Positions 30,436 through 38,423 of a stretch of DNA of 64,000 bases are shown here, in pieces. This stretch comes from Legionella sp. PATHC032 (GTDB taxonomy: Bacteria > Pseudomonadota > Gammaproteobacteria > Legionellales > Legionellaceae): contig NZ_JAPHOV010000001.1 of NCBI RefSeq assembly GCF_026191185.1, forward strand, positions 615,001 through 679,000, read 5' to 3'. The notes under the pieces were generated by a model that saw only the letters and a list, made by a program, of their open reading frames with translations, searched no databases and was not told the DNA's origin. Each line of letters starts with the position of its first letter. Position 1 is the stretch's first letter. The position numbers were made by a program, and so were the translations under genes.

Positions 30436-31080
30436 TTATTTACTATTATCGATCAGGGTTATTTCAATGCGTTCAATGGATTTGCCGGGATGCGAGCGTT
30501 TGAGACGAATAAAGCCCACTTCCGAAGTGGAATGAACGTGTGTTCCCCCACAAGGTACTTCAGCAAAACCGTCTATTTTCCAAAACCGCCGTTGATTTGT
30601 CACATCATGGTATCCTTTATGGATAACCAGATCTTGTCTAATGATGGCATTATATTCGTCAAGCAGCTGGTCAAAAATAGAAGCGATATTAAAATTCGCT
30701 TTAAAATCTATTCGAGCTTTGAATTCTGAGATGTGAGCTCCTACTTTTTCAAGCATACTGGTTCTGGTCACCAGTTCCAGAACCAGTTCTGCCGCAAAAT
30801 GAAGACGCATCAGTCGGTACCTTCGAGGCCAATCTATAGTCATTGTGACTGGGTCATTGAGGGCAAGATTATGGCCCTCGGGCAAGGTGTAATAAATAAG
30901 ATTTCCATCTATTCGTGAACCGAGTACTTCAAGGCTATTGATGAATGCTCTATCGCTTTCCTGTCCTCCTGAAAATGAAAATGCGATGGTTTTTTCTAAT
31001 AGAATTTCGTTGTCATTAATTGAGATTATCTTGGTATCGAGTGTATGATGGTAGGGATTAGACCAAAAAATTTTTTCCAT
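30436..31080 (-). CDS. AlaX-type alanyl-tRNA editing protein
   Basis: 214 residues, starting at the ATG at 31080, two bases after the MFS stop. A free-standing copy of the AlaRS editing domain: SGGQESDRAF, then the zinc sites. The C-terminal CGGTH (Cys177, His181) is intact. The usual HxxxH reads HFAAE (His94, Glu98), so one zinc-ligand His is Glu. This may define an AlaX subgroup. It would hydrolyse mischarged Ser- or Gly-tRNA(Ala). Being coupled to a transporter gene suggests a link to amino acid supply. Confidence 0.85.
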   Translation of the reverse strand: MEKIFWSNPYHHTLDTKIISINDNEILLEKTIAFSFSGGQESDRAFINSLEVLGSRIDGNLIYYTLPEGHNLALNDPVTMTIDWPRRYRLMRLHFAAELVLELVTRTSMLEKVGAHISEFKARIDFKANFNIASIFDQLLDEYNAIIRQDLVIHKGYHDVTNQRRFWKIDGFAEVPCGGTHVHSTSEVGFIRLKRSHPGKSIERIEITLIDNSK

Positions 31081-31082
31081 AG

Positions 31083-32378
31083 CTACACTCCTGTCAATGA
31101 AGTCTTTTTCATAAACTCTGGAGCTGCATAAGCTCTTGTTTTGATATGAATCAATACAATAAGCAAACTGCCACATAAGGCACAGAATGGAATGAGTGAC
31201 AACGCCCATTGATACGATTCGATTTCATATAATTTAAGTCCATTAGCGCTCATTTGCCCGCTCCAACTGCTATTCATTAATTTACCAATCAATGTGTGGA
31301 AAAAAGACCCGCCTAACATATTGATGCAATTCAAGAAGGCGATTGTGACGCCTAAATATTCATAGGGAACCAAAGAAGAACCTGCGGCGAATACAACAAC
31401 CTGATAACAACACAACAGGCCAATTGCAAAGAAGAGGGTGCCCAGCTGCCACCAGTGAGGGGTCGAGGAGTAAAGAAGGATTAGGAATAAGAAGGCCAAA
31501 CCAGCACCACAGGCAGCTATTACAAAGTAGTTTCCTAGTTTCTGACTGAGGAAAGCAAGTAAAGGACCACCAAATATCATTCCTAGAAAGATAAACGACA
31601 TAAGAAATGCCGCATCAGTTTTGTTCATTGCGTATTTGGCGATAAGATAAGGGACTCCCCATACGTCTGCGAACCCCTCCAGGGCACCGACCATTAATAA
31701 ATTAGCAAGAGCAAGAACCCAGATGATCCACGAAGAAAATAAAAAGGAACAGTGAGACAAATTCATCGTTTTTGTTTCTGAGTGAGTATTATTTGAGGGA
31801 GAGCGCAAGATCAAAAGCGCGCAGCATCCTAAGAGGATGGAGAAAATAGCTAAAGCCAGACCGACCTTTTGTCCGCTAAAATTCTGTATCAGGTGAGCAA
31901 GCGGTTTACCCCCATAGATCGCTCCCAATAAGCCCACGCTAAAGGAGAATCCGAGCATTCTGGAGTACTGTGAATGGCTGAACCATTCTGATACGACTTT
32001 GGAGACGCCAAGAAAGCCAGCTGCAGAGCCTACGCCTATCAAAAACCTGCCTGACAGGGCCAAGTAAAAATTATTGCTACCTATGAAAAGTAAAGTTCCA
32101 ATACCACATAACATCGCAAAGGCAAATACAATGAAGCGAGTTCCAAATTTATCCAGCAGTAAGGCTACCGGGATTTGCATTCCTGCGTATCCATAATAAT
32201 AGAATGCGGCAATAAGGCCAAAGCTTGCGGCATCAATTGAAAATTGCGCCATAATATCTTGCATGGTTAACCCAGGCCAAAGACGTAATAAGAATTGAAA
32301 AGTAAAAAAAGATAATGGCAATGCCCACATCACCAACGAGACGTAAATATTTCTTGGTGTGAAACAGTTTTGATTCAT
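31083..32378 (-). CDS. MFS transporter, possibly Pht-like amino acid/nutrient carrier
   Basis: 431 residues, twelve membrane segments in two six-helix halves with a loop near residue 210. The MFS loop 2-3 motif reads LLDKFGTR, and GRFLIGVGSAAGFLGVSK is a family-typical helix 4. Legionella has many Pht-type MFS carriers for amino acids and nucleosides, but the substrate cannot be read from the sequence. The ATG at 32378 is preceded by GGAGG at 32384-32388 (minus). It is first in an operon with alaX and has an unusual leader. Confidence 0.85.
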   Translation of the reverse strand: MNQNCFTPRNIYVSLVMWALPLSFFTFQFLLRLWPGLTMQDIMAQFSIDAASFGLIAAFYYYGYAGMQIPVALLLDKFGTRFIVFAFAMLCGIGTLLFIGSNNFYLALSGRFLIGVGSAAGFLGVSKVVSEWFSHSQYSRMLGFSFSVGLLGAIYGGKPLAHLIQNFSGQKVGLALAIFSILLGCCALLILRSPSNNTHSETKTMNLSHCSFLFSSWIIWVLALANLLMVGALEGFADVWGVPYLIAKYAMNKTDAAFLMSFIFLGMIFGGPLLAFLSQKLGNYFVIAACGAGLAFLFLILLYSSTPHWWQLGTLFFAIGLLCCYQVVVFAAGSSLVPYEYLGVTIAFLNCINMLGGSFFHTLIGKLMNSSWSGQMSANGLKLYEIESYQWALSLIPFCALCGSLLIVLIHIKTRAYAAPEFMKKTSLTGV

Positions 32379-32380
32379 GA

Positions 32381-32478
32381 TGCCCTCCAGTTGAAATCAG
32401 TTAGTGCTAATTCTTTGGAAGCCTCCCCAGAGAGGCAGAGAATTAGCAACAGCTGACCGCTCTAGGGGAAAGAGGGCA
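32381..32478 (-). promoter_or_regulatory. Leader of the MFS-alaX operon: hairpin and possible anti-Shine-Dalgarno
   Basis: The mRNA leader (minus strand) contains a 42-base hairpin. GCTAATTCT (32406-32414, plus strand) is complementary to AGAATTAGC (32439-32447), with GCCTC/GAGGC (32421-32425 and 32432-32436) inside. TGCCCTC at 32381-32387, which covers the MFS ribosome-binding site, is complementary to GAGGGCA at 32472-32478 upstream. No T-run follows the hairpin, so it is not a plain terminator. Confidence 0.5.
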
Positions 32479-32538
32479 AGATAATAATAATGATTGAAAG
32501 GTTAGCGATAGACGGAGAATCACTGCAAAGCAAAACAT
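32443..32538 (-). CDS. Possible 31-residue leader peptide before the MFS gene
   Basis: An open frame ATG (32536-32538) to TAA (32443-32445) encodes 31 residues rich in Leu, Ser and Cys, including three TTA (Leu) codons in a row at 32482-32490 and ending SCC. The stop codon lies within the 5' arm of the leader hairpin. There is no clear ribosome-binding site before the ATG, so translation is unproven. The TTA triplet sits just upstream of the sequence able to mask the MFS ribosome-binding site. Confidence 0.35.
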   Translation of the reverse strand: MFCFAVILRLSLTFQSLLLSCPLSPRAVSCC

Positions 32539-32824
32539 TGGTATAAGAATTTACAAAAAATTCATGGTATGTTTTGCTGTCTGGATGATTCATAATCTTT
32601 GTCAGGTTGAGTTAATTTCGTCTTTTGATTAATTAAATTAACAAATTGTGTTTCTATTTGTCAATAGGGGCGCTGCTGTTTTCAGGTATTGGATGTCATT
32701 TTAAACTCGCCAGGACTGAGGTATTCTATTAACATAAAGGATTGAATTACATTTGTAGAGAGTGAATATTTTTAGTGAAGATAAGAGCGAATCTGAAATT
32801 AAATCATAAAATGGAATATTTTTA
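32539..32824. other. Intergenic region between divergent MFS leader and CorC-type gene
   Basis: About 290 AT-rich bases. It must hold promoters for both directions. I see no good -35/-10 pair, no tRNA and no repeat. The gene at 32825 is preceded by TGGAATATTTTTA, with only a weak ribosome-binding site. Confidence 0.3.
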
Positions 32825-34144
32825 ATGTATAACATTCTGTTAATTTTTATTGCATTCCTGTTGGTGCTTCTTAATGCATTTTTTGTATCCGCCGAATTTG
32901 GGATGGTTAAACTCAGAACTACGAGAATTCAAGCCATTAAAGAAAGTTACGGGTTAAGAGGCCGTATTCTTGAGCAAGTTCACCAAAATCTGGATGCTTA
33001 TTTATCAGCATGCCAGTTGGGGATTACTCTTGCCTCATTAGGATTGGGTTGGATTGGAGAACCTGCTTTTGCCGAGTTATTGGAACCATTGTTTATTGCT
33101 TTGGGTATTTCATCAGTTCATATCGTTACCATATCCTCTTTTTTTATTGCATTTTTTCTCATTTCCTTTCTACATATTGTAATCGGTGAGCTCATGCCCA
33201 AGTCCATTGCCATTCGGCAATCCGAATTTATTTCAATATGGACGGCAGTCCCATTATATTGGTTTTATTGGATAATGTATCCCGCCATTTGGTTGTTAAA
33301 TACCTGTTCCAATTTTTTTCTCAAACTGTCTGGCATGGATATAAAAAACGAATACGAAGGTTTTTATTCCAGTGAGGAGCTTAAATTAATTTTAAGCGGG
33401 CAGCATCTTCAATCGGAATTAAAGGAAGACGAGCGTGAAATCCTGGAGCATACTCTCGATTTGGCTGAATTAAATGTCACTGAGGTAATGCGTCCTGAAG
33501 ATGAAATGATCATAATAGACATCAATGAGCCATTCGAAACGATTAAAGATAAAATTTTAAAATATCGTTATAGTCGTTATCCTGTATATGACTCCAAGAC
33601 TAAGGAAATGATGGGAGTCATCCATGTTAAGGATTTGTTTGCTGATCTGTTGCTCGAGAAAGACATCAACACCTTAAAACCTTATGTACGACCAGTACTT
33701 AAAGTCAGTCATAAATTACCCGCTATGGATTTGCTTCGTAAATTCCGAGCCGGTATGCCCCATTTTGCTTTGGTATACAAACACAAATCGAGTTTACTTG
33801 GATTTGTTACTCTGGATAATTTGCTCCATGTACTGATTGGACGGATTAAAGACGAGTTTCATAAAACCCATGAAGATTGGGCGAAAAATGCGGATGGGAC
33901 TATAACGACAAAAGGAGATTGCTCCCTTTATTCTTTAGAGCGGGCTCTTGATTGCGATATTACTTTATCGCCAGATGAAGAAGAACTGAATACACTATAT
34001 GGACTCATCATTACGCGTCATGGAAAATTGCCCAATGAAGGTGAAATGATTCAATTTGTTGAATTTGATGCCTTGATTGAAAAGGTACAGGATTCTTTTA
34101 TAACCAAAATTAAAGTGTTTCCCAAGATCAAAAACCAGGAATAG
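32825..34144 (+). CDS. HlyC/CorC (CNNM) family membrane protein
   Basis: 439 residues. An N-terminal CNNM/DUF21 membrane domain of about four helices (residues 1-150, SAEFGMVKLRTTRI early) is followed by paired CBS domains (MRPEDEMIIID and MGVIHVKDL about residues 220-345) and a C-terminal CorC_HlyC domain. Such proteins are linked to Mg or Co efflux or membrane integrity. Called hemolysins in many annotations without proof. A hairpin follows the gene. Confidence 0.9.
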   Translation: MYNILLIFIAFLLVLLNAFFVSAEFGMVKLRTTRIQAIKESYGLRGRILEQVHQNLDAYLSACQLGITLASLGLGWIGEPAFAELLEPLFIALGISSVHIVTISSFFIAFFLISFLHIVIGELMPKSIAIRQSEFISIWTAVPLYWFYWIMYPAIWLLNTCSNFFLKLSGMDIKNEYEGFYSSEELKLILSGQHLQSELKEDEREILEHTLDLAELNVTEVMRPEDEMIIIDINEPFETIKDKILKYRYSRYPVYDSKTKEMMGVIHVKDLFADLLLEKDINTLKPYVRPVLKVSHKLPAMDLLRKFRAGMPHFALVYKHKSSLLGFVTLDNLLHVLIGRIKDEFHKTHEDWAKNADGTITTKGDCSLYSLERALDCDITLSPDEEELNTLYGLIITRHGKLPNEGEMIQFVEFDALIEKVQDSFITKIKVFPKIKNQE

Positions 34145-34156
34145 CATTTGCTCTGC

Positions 34157-34189
34157 GGTATAAAAAGCCAATGGGCAGCCTTTTATACC
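34157..34189. terminator. Probable shared terminator hairpin of convergent genes
   Basis: GGTATAAAA (34157-34165) pairs with TTTTATACC (34181-34189) around a GC-containing loop. The A/T arms act as a T-tract in either direction. It lies between the CorC-type gene and the convergent dehydrogenase. Confidence 0.65.
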
Positions 34190-34197
34190 TGGTTTAT

Positions 34198-35244
34198 TTA
34201 AGTCAAAGTTGACATATCGATAACAAATCGATATGTCACATCTCCTTTTAACAGTCTTTCATAAGCTGAATTTACTTCATGCATTTTTATTAATTCAATG
34301 TCTGCAGTGATTCCATGCGTCGCGCAAAAATCCAAAACTTCTTGTGTCTCTTTAATTCCACCAATCAATGAACCGTTAATTCTCAGTCTTTTTAAAATAA
34401 CAGGAAACATGGGAACTTCAATTGGATCCGATGGAAGTCCAACCTGGGTTAGTTGTCCATCTACTTTAAGAAGATTTAAATATTGACCAAGATTATGTTT
34501 GGCTGAAACAGTATCAAGAATAAAATCGTATTGATTGGTCAGTGTTTGCATGGCATTGTTGTCGGTAGACAAGACAACATCATGAGCTCCCAAATCTTTC
34601 CCCGCTTTTATCTTGCTTGTTGAAGTGGTAAATACAGTGACATAAGCCCCCATGGCACGGGCTAATTTGACAGCCATATGTCCTAAACCACCCAGACCTA
34701 CGATTCCTACTTTACTCATTTTGCCTACTTTAGCCCTTTTCAAGGGGGAGTAAGTGGTTATTCCAGCACAGAGCAATGGTGCTGCGGCGGCAGGGTCAAG
34801 TGATTCATCGATTTTTAATACAAAATCTTCCGTGACGACAATATACTTGGAATAACCACCGTAGGTCACACCTCCAAGATGGTTGTCTTGACTATTATAG
34901 GTAAAAGTTGCTCCAGATTTGCAAAATTGTTCTTCATGCTGATGGCAATAGGTGCATTGACGACAAGAGTCAACCATACAGCCAACACCGACTAAGTCGC
35001 CTGCTTTGAACCGGTGGACTTGATGTCCTATTTCCTTGACTCGTCCAATGATTTCATGTCCTGGTACCATAGGATAAAATGCTCCTCCCCAGTCATTATT
35101 GACTTGATGCAAATCGGAATGACAGATACCACAAAATAAAATATCAATTGCTACGTCTTGTGCGCCAACAGGGCGGCGTTCAAAAGTGAAAGGCTTTAGA
35201 GGAGCTCCCGCTTTGTAGGCGGCATAGGCAATAGTTTCCGACAT
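34198..35244 (-). CDS. Zinc-dependent alcohol dehydrogenase, cinnamyl-type (YahK-like)
   Basis: 348 residues of the MDR superfamily. Catalytic zinc ligands are in CGICHSDLH and GHE. The structural zinc lobe has the four-Cys cluster CRQCTYCHQHEEQFC. The nucleotide motif is GLGGLGHMAVKLA. The CAD family uses NADPH and reduces broad-range aldehydes. It stands alone and is preceded by the first palindromic repeat copy. Confidence 0.92.
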   Translation of the reverse strand: MSETIAYAAYKAGAPLKPFTFERRPVGAQDVAIDILFCGICHSDLHQVNNDWGGAFYPMVPGHEIIGRVKEIGHQVHRFKAGDLVGVGCMVDSCRQCTYCHQHEEQFCKSGATFTYNSQDNHLGGVTYGGYSKYIVVTEDFVLKIDESLDPAAAAPLLCAGITTYSPLKRAKVGKMSKVGIVGLGGLGHMAVKLARAMGAYVTVFTTSTSKIKAGKDLGAHDVVLSTDNNAMQTLTNQYDFILDTVSAKHNLGQYLNLLKVDGQLTQVGLPSDPIEVPMFPVILKRLRINGSLIGGIKETQEVLDFCATHGITADIELIKMHEVNSAYERLLKGDVTYRFVIDMSTLT

Positions 35245-35269
35245 TTTTTATCCTTAAAAAAATTATAAT

Positions 35270-35393
35270 CAGTACTTACCAAGCCACCCAATATCTTCAT
35301 TAAAAAATGTTTTAAATTCGGTTATTTAGTTTATCTAATCGCACACATTAAAAGCATTTTTTGCCTTGACCTTGGGGGTTTTAGTAAGTCCTG
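35270..35393 (+). repeat. Palindromic intergenic repeat, copy A
   Basis: 124 bases with near-complementary ends (CAGTACTTACCAAG... and ...GTAAGTCCTG), a second inner inverted repeat and the central ATTTAGTTTATCTAA. Matches copies B and C in the same orientation, with several substitutions. No ORF inside. Confidence 0.85.
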
Positions 35394-35453
35394 ATAATAT
35401 CTCACCCCATAATGGGCTGAGTCCCAAAAACATTGGTTGATTGAATTTTTAAT

Positions 35454-35798
35454 TTACCTGCAAAATTGTTCTAACCAACATTGTCCATAAGGATCACAAA
35501 CCTCCATTTCCTCACATGAGGGTACATAATAACGTTGAACTGGTACATTGATCACAACATTCGGTACAATCACATTAGGAACGATAATGTTTCTTGCTCC
35601 ATTATAGTAATAATTTCTGTCGTAGTATCCATAGCCCCATGGGCTATATACTCTGATATCATCTCCGTAATAGTGAACATTACCTCGGGCAACACCTATG
35701 GTGATCCCGGGGCCATACCAGGCATTATTGGTGGTACTGGCAAATAGCCCTGAAACTAATAAAAATATCCTGACCATATTGTTCTTGTGCTTGCGCAT
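35454..35798 (-). CDS. Secreted Gly/Tyr-rich hypothetical protein
   Basis: 114 residues; the start may be Met8 (MVRIFLLVSG), which begins the signal peptide directly. The mature part is rich in Tyr, Gly and Asn (GYGYYDRNYYYNG), followed by a PNVIVPNVVINVP stretch and four Cys near the C-terminus (SCEEMEVCDPYGQCWLEQFC). It looks like a small disulfide-stabilised envelope or secreted protein. Family not recognised. An overlapping minus-strand reading frame at 35725-35913 is not its missing part. Confidence 0.6.
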   Translation of the reverse strand: MRKHKNNMVRIFLLVSGLFASTTNNAWYGPGITIGVARGNVHYYGDDIRVYSPWGYGYYDRNYYYNGARNIIVPNVIVPNVVINVPVQRYYVPSCEEMEVCDPYGQCWLEQFCR

Positions 35799-35985
35799 TT
35801 TCTATCTCACCAGGGACTAAGAGGAAAGTAATTATCATAATGAAATTGGTGAAGTTTGCCAAATGAATTGAATTTTTTTTAATATCTGAGGGCGAAATTT
35901 TTTCAATATGCATTTTGGTTAATAATTAATCATTATATTCTATAATTTTATATATATAATATCGTAGTAGAAGACTGGAAATAAA

Positions 35986-36390
35986 ATGCACAAGTTAATT
36001 GAACTGGAAGGCATAGGCCCAAAATATGCTGAAATGTTAAAACGAGTAGGAATTGAAAGTCAGGAAGATTTATTACGAGTTTGTAGTGGTCGCCGAGGAC
36101 GTTTTAGAGTAGCTGAGCAAACAGGAATTAGTCATAAATTGATTTTAAAATGGACCAATCAAGCTGATCTTGCGCGCGTGAGTGGTATTAATGAAGAATA
36201 TGCTGAGCTTCTGGAGCGGGCTGGCATTGATTCAATTCCAGAGCTAGCGCATTGTAATCCTGAACAACTTTATAGTTCATTAAAAGAGAAAAATGAACAA
36301 TGTCATTTGGCGCAACATGTGCCTGGATTATCTCAAGTAGTCACTTGGGTTGAGCAAGCTAAAAAATTACCAAGGGCAGTTTATCATTGA
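35986..36390 (+). CDS. DUF4332-type helix-hairpin-helix protein
   Basis: 134 residues, two tandem helix-hairpin-helix-like units: IEGIGPKY-type turn ELEGIGPKYAEMLKRVGI near the N-terminus and VSGINEEYAELLERAGI mid-protein, each followed by a short helix. This is the DUF4332 pattern, thought to bind DNA or protein non-specifically. A TATAAT (35955-35960) lies about 26 bases before the ATG. No partner gene is obvious. Confidence 0.8.
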   Translation: MHKLIELEGIGPKYAEMLKRVGIESQEDLLRVCSGRRGRFRVAEQTGISHKLILKWTNQADLARVSGINEEYAELLERAGIDSIPELAHCNPEQLYSSLKEKNEQCHLAQHVPGLSQVVTWVEQAKKLPRAVYH

Positions 36391-36425
36391 AGTCAATTCA
36401 TAGAAGATAACTTGGAAATGCTGCC

Positions 36426-37097
36426 TTATTTTTTTAGTTTTTTTGACATGATTTGATCAAATAATTTTTGTTTTTCTACAGGCAATTCGGCACGACGAAT
36501 AGTCATCATTTCTTCAATAGTCCCTTGTACACAATCGGGAGTTAAACGATCAGTGATTAATACGCCATTCAGATGATCAATTTCATGTTGTAAGACCCGG
36601 GCATAAAAGCCACTTTCGATTTGTTGATGAATTTTTCCTTCTTCATCATAGTACTTTAGTTGAATTTCATCATATCTTGGCACTTTGCCTGCTTTACTGG
36701 ATACAGAATAACAACCCTCAAAGTCGCTAATAATACGAGTGTTTGGTAGGGGTTCGTAATTTGGATTGATTAGGATATGCATTGGATAGACTTTCGCATT
36801 ATTACGTAAAAGCTGAGCTTCTTCGGGGATGTAAACCGCGATAATTTGTTTGGCGGAATTGACTTGTGGTGCTGCCAAACCAACTCCTCCCAATGTATAT
36901 AATTTTTTTTTCATTGCTTCAATTAACTCTTCATCTTCTTGATTCAAGGGAAATTGAATATTTTCAGCCCGAGTTTTGAGCATGTGATGGTTTTCTTTCT
37001 TTTCTATAGTAATAATTTCTAAAGCCATGACTTGTGGTATCCCTAATAACAAGCTTATTAAAATAAGAAATTGTTGAGATTTCTTATTTATTTTCAT
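36426..37097 (-). CDS. Peptide deformylase-like protein with a signal peptide
   Basis: 223 residues from the ATG at 37097. The deformylase motifs are all present: I, GVGLAAPQV; II, EGCYSV with the metal-binding Cys; III, QHEIDH with two His ligands and the Glu. The first 25 residues, though, form a signal peptide (KINKKSQQFLILISLLLGIPQVMA), and usual deformylases are about 170 residues and cytoplasmic. It is not next to fmt. It probably acts in the periplasm on unknown substrates; it is a second deformylase if the housekeeping def is elsewhere. Confidence 0.85.
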   Translation of the reverse strand: MKINKKSQQFLILISLLLGIPQVMALEIITIEKKENHHMLKTRAENIQFPLNQEDEELIEAMKKKLYTLGGVGLAAPQVNSAKQIIAVYIPEEAQLLRNNAKVYPMHILINPNYEPLPNTRIISDFEGCYSVSSKAGKVPRYDEIQLKYYDEEGKIHQQIESGFYARVLQHEIDHLNGVLITDRLTPDCVQGTIEEMMTIRRAELPVEKQKLFDQIMSKKLKK

Positions 37098-37234
37098 TAA
37101 TTTGGTGGGTAGCAAATTCTGAGTTTACAAATTGAACAAGTAACCATTTTATATTGTCTTAAAAAATACTTCAATTCTGCAAAACAAATCGATGTGTGTT
37201 ATAAAGTAAGGTCGGATTTTCAGAGGAGGTATGG

Positions 37235-38422
37235 ATGATTGATGTTGGAAAAATTATAACCGACTTGGCCTGGCCTATCAGTATGTTGATAGCCTGGTTT
37301 GCAGGTGAACTTGGATATCGATGGGCAAAATTGCCTCATATTAGTATCTATGCGATAGTAGGATTTTCACTAGCATCAACTCAGATAGGATTATTGCCAT
37401 CTATTCAACCACCATCTATTTTACTTTTAGCCAATATTGGTTTTGGGCTAATCTTGTTTGAATCAGGCTATAGAATTAATTTACGTTGGTTAAGTTATAA
37501 TCCCTGGGTTGCGGCATCCAGTATTACCGAAGCAACTTTAACGTTTTGTCTGGTTTATATTTTAGTGAAATCCTTTGGGTTACAAACTTCGACCTGCCTT
37601 TTATTGGCTTCGTTGTCAATGGCGACTTCACCAGCCACTGTAGTCAGGGTGATTAATGAACAACGTAGTTCAGGCCAAGTGACAGAACGTGTTTTACATC
37701 TCTCCGTGATCAATTGTGTGCTAGCAGTATTTTTATTCAAAGTCATCATTGGCTTGGTTGTTTTCAGAACTTCAGGAAATCTTTGGGAAGCAGCTTATGC
37801 CAGCTTAACGGTTACAGCCATTTCAATTATTTGGGGGATTATTTTTGGAGTGGTAATGCCCATGTTGCTTAAAACAGTTAAAAGCACCTGTCAAGACAAT
37901 ACGTTGGCATTTGCTTGCGCTGTGATACTGCTGGTTATCTTAACCCATAATCTCAAGTTGTCTCCGGTTTTAGCCACATTAACCTTTGGATTGGTTTCCC
38001 GCCATGGGCGAATGGTCTTTTCTCCTTCACAGCCAGGATTTGGCACATTAGGTGATTTGTTATCGGTACTATTGTTTGTATTTATTGCAGCAACCATAGA
38101 ATGGCAAAGGGTAGTAACTGGTGTCTGGATAGGCTTATCAATTATAACGGTCAGGTTCATAGCTAAAATTGTCGGGATTAGTTTATTTGCTCATATTAGT
38201 GGGATTTCGTTTAAGAAAGGTGTCTTGACTGGTTTGGCTATGACACCTATCTCTGTTTTCGTCATTTTGATTCTCGAACAGAGTCGATATATTGGTATTA
38301 ATTTGGTAGATACCCTCGCCCCTCTGGCTATGGTTGCCCTGACTTTAGAAATATTGGGTCCAATAATGGTTCAACGCGCTTTAATTAAAGCAAACGAGAT
38401 CTCTGCAATGAAGGAGTTTTGA
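37235..38422 (+). CDS. Cation:proton antiporter (CPA-type)
   Basis: 395 residues with about ten to twelve membrane helices and no C-terminal TrkA domain. The typical membrane motifs of CPA antiporters are seen: GFGLILFESGYRI and LASLSMATSPATVVRV. It starts after a TTTTCAGAGGAGG ribosome-binding site. It is translated one base ahead of ybdK and likely co-transcribed. Ion specificity (Na or K) cannot be told. Confidence 0.82.
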   Translation: MIDVGKIITDLAWPISMLIAWFAGELGYRWAKLPHISIYAIVGFSLASTQIGLLPSIQPPSILLLANIGFGLILFESGYRINLRWLSYNPWVAASSITEATLTFCLVYILVKSFGLQTSTCLLLASLSMATSPATVVRVINEQRSSGQVTERVLHLSVINCVLAVFLFKVIIGLVVFRTSGNLWEAAYASLTVTAISIIWGIIFGVVMPMLLKTVKSTCQDNTLAFACAVILLVILTHNLKLSPVLATLTFGLVSRHGRMVFSPSQPGFGTLGDLLSVLLFVFIAATIEWQRVVTGVWIGLSIITVRFIAKIVGISLFAHISGISFKKGVLTGLAMTPISVFVILILEQSRYIGINLVDTLAPLAMVALTLEILGPIMVQRALIKANEISAMKEF

Positions 38423-38423
38423 A

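Noticed and set aside
35725-35913. Frameshifted extension of the Gly/Tyr-rich secreted protein
   Set aside because: The 114-residue frame already has its own start and signal peptide; the other frame lacks related features.
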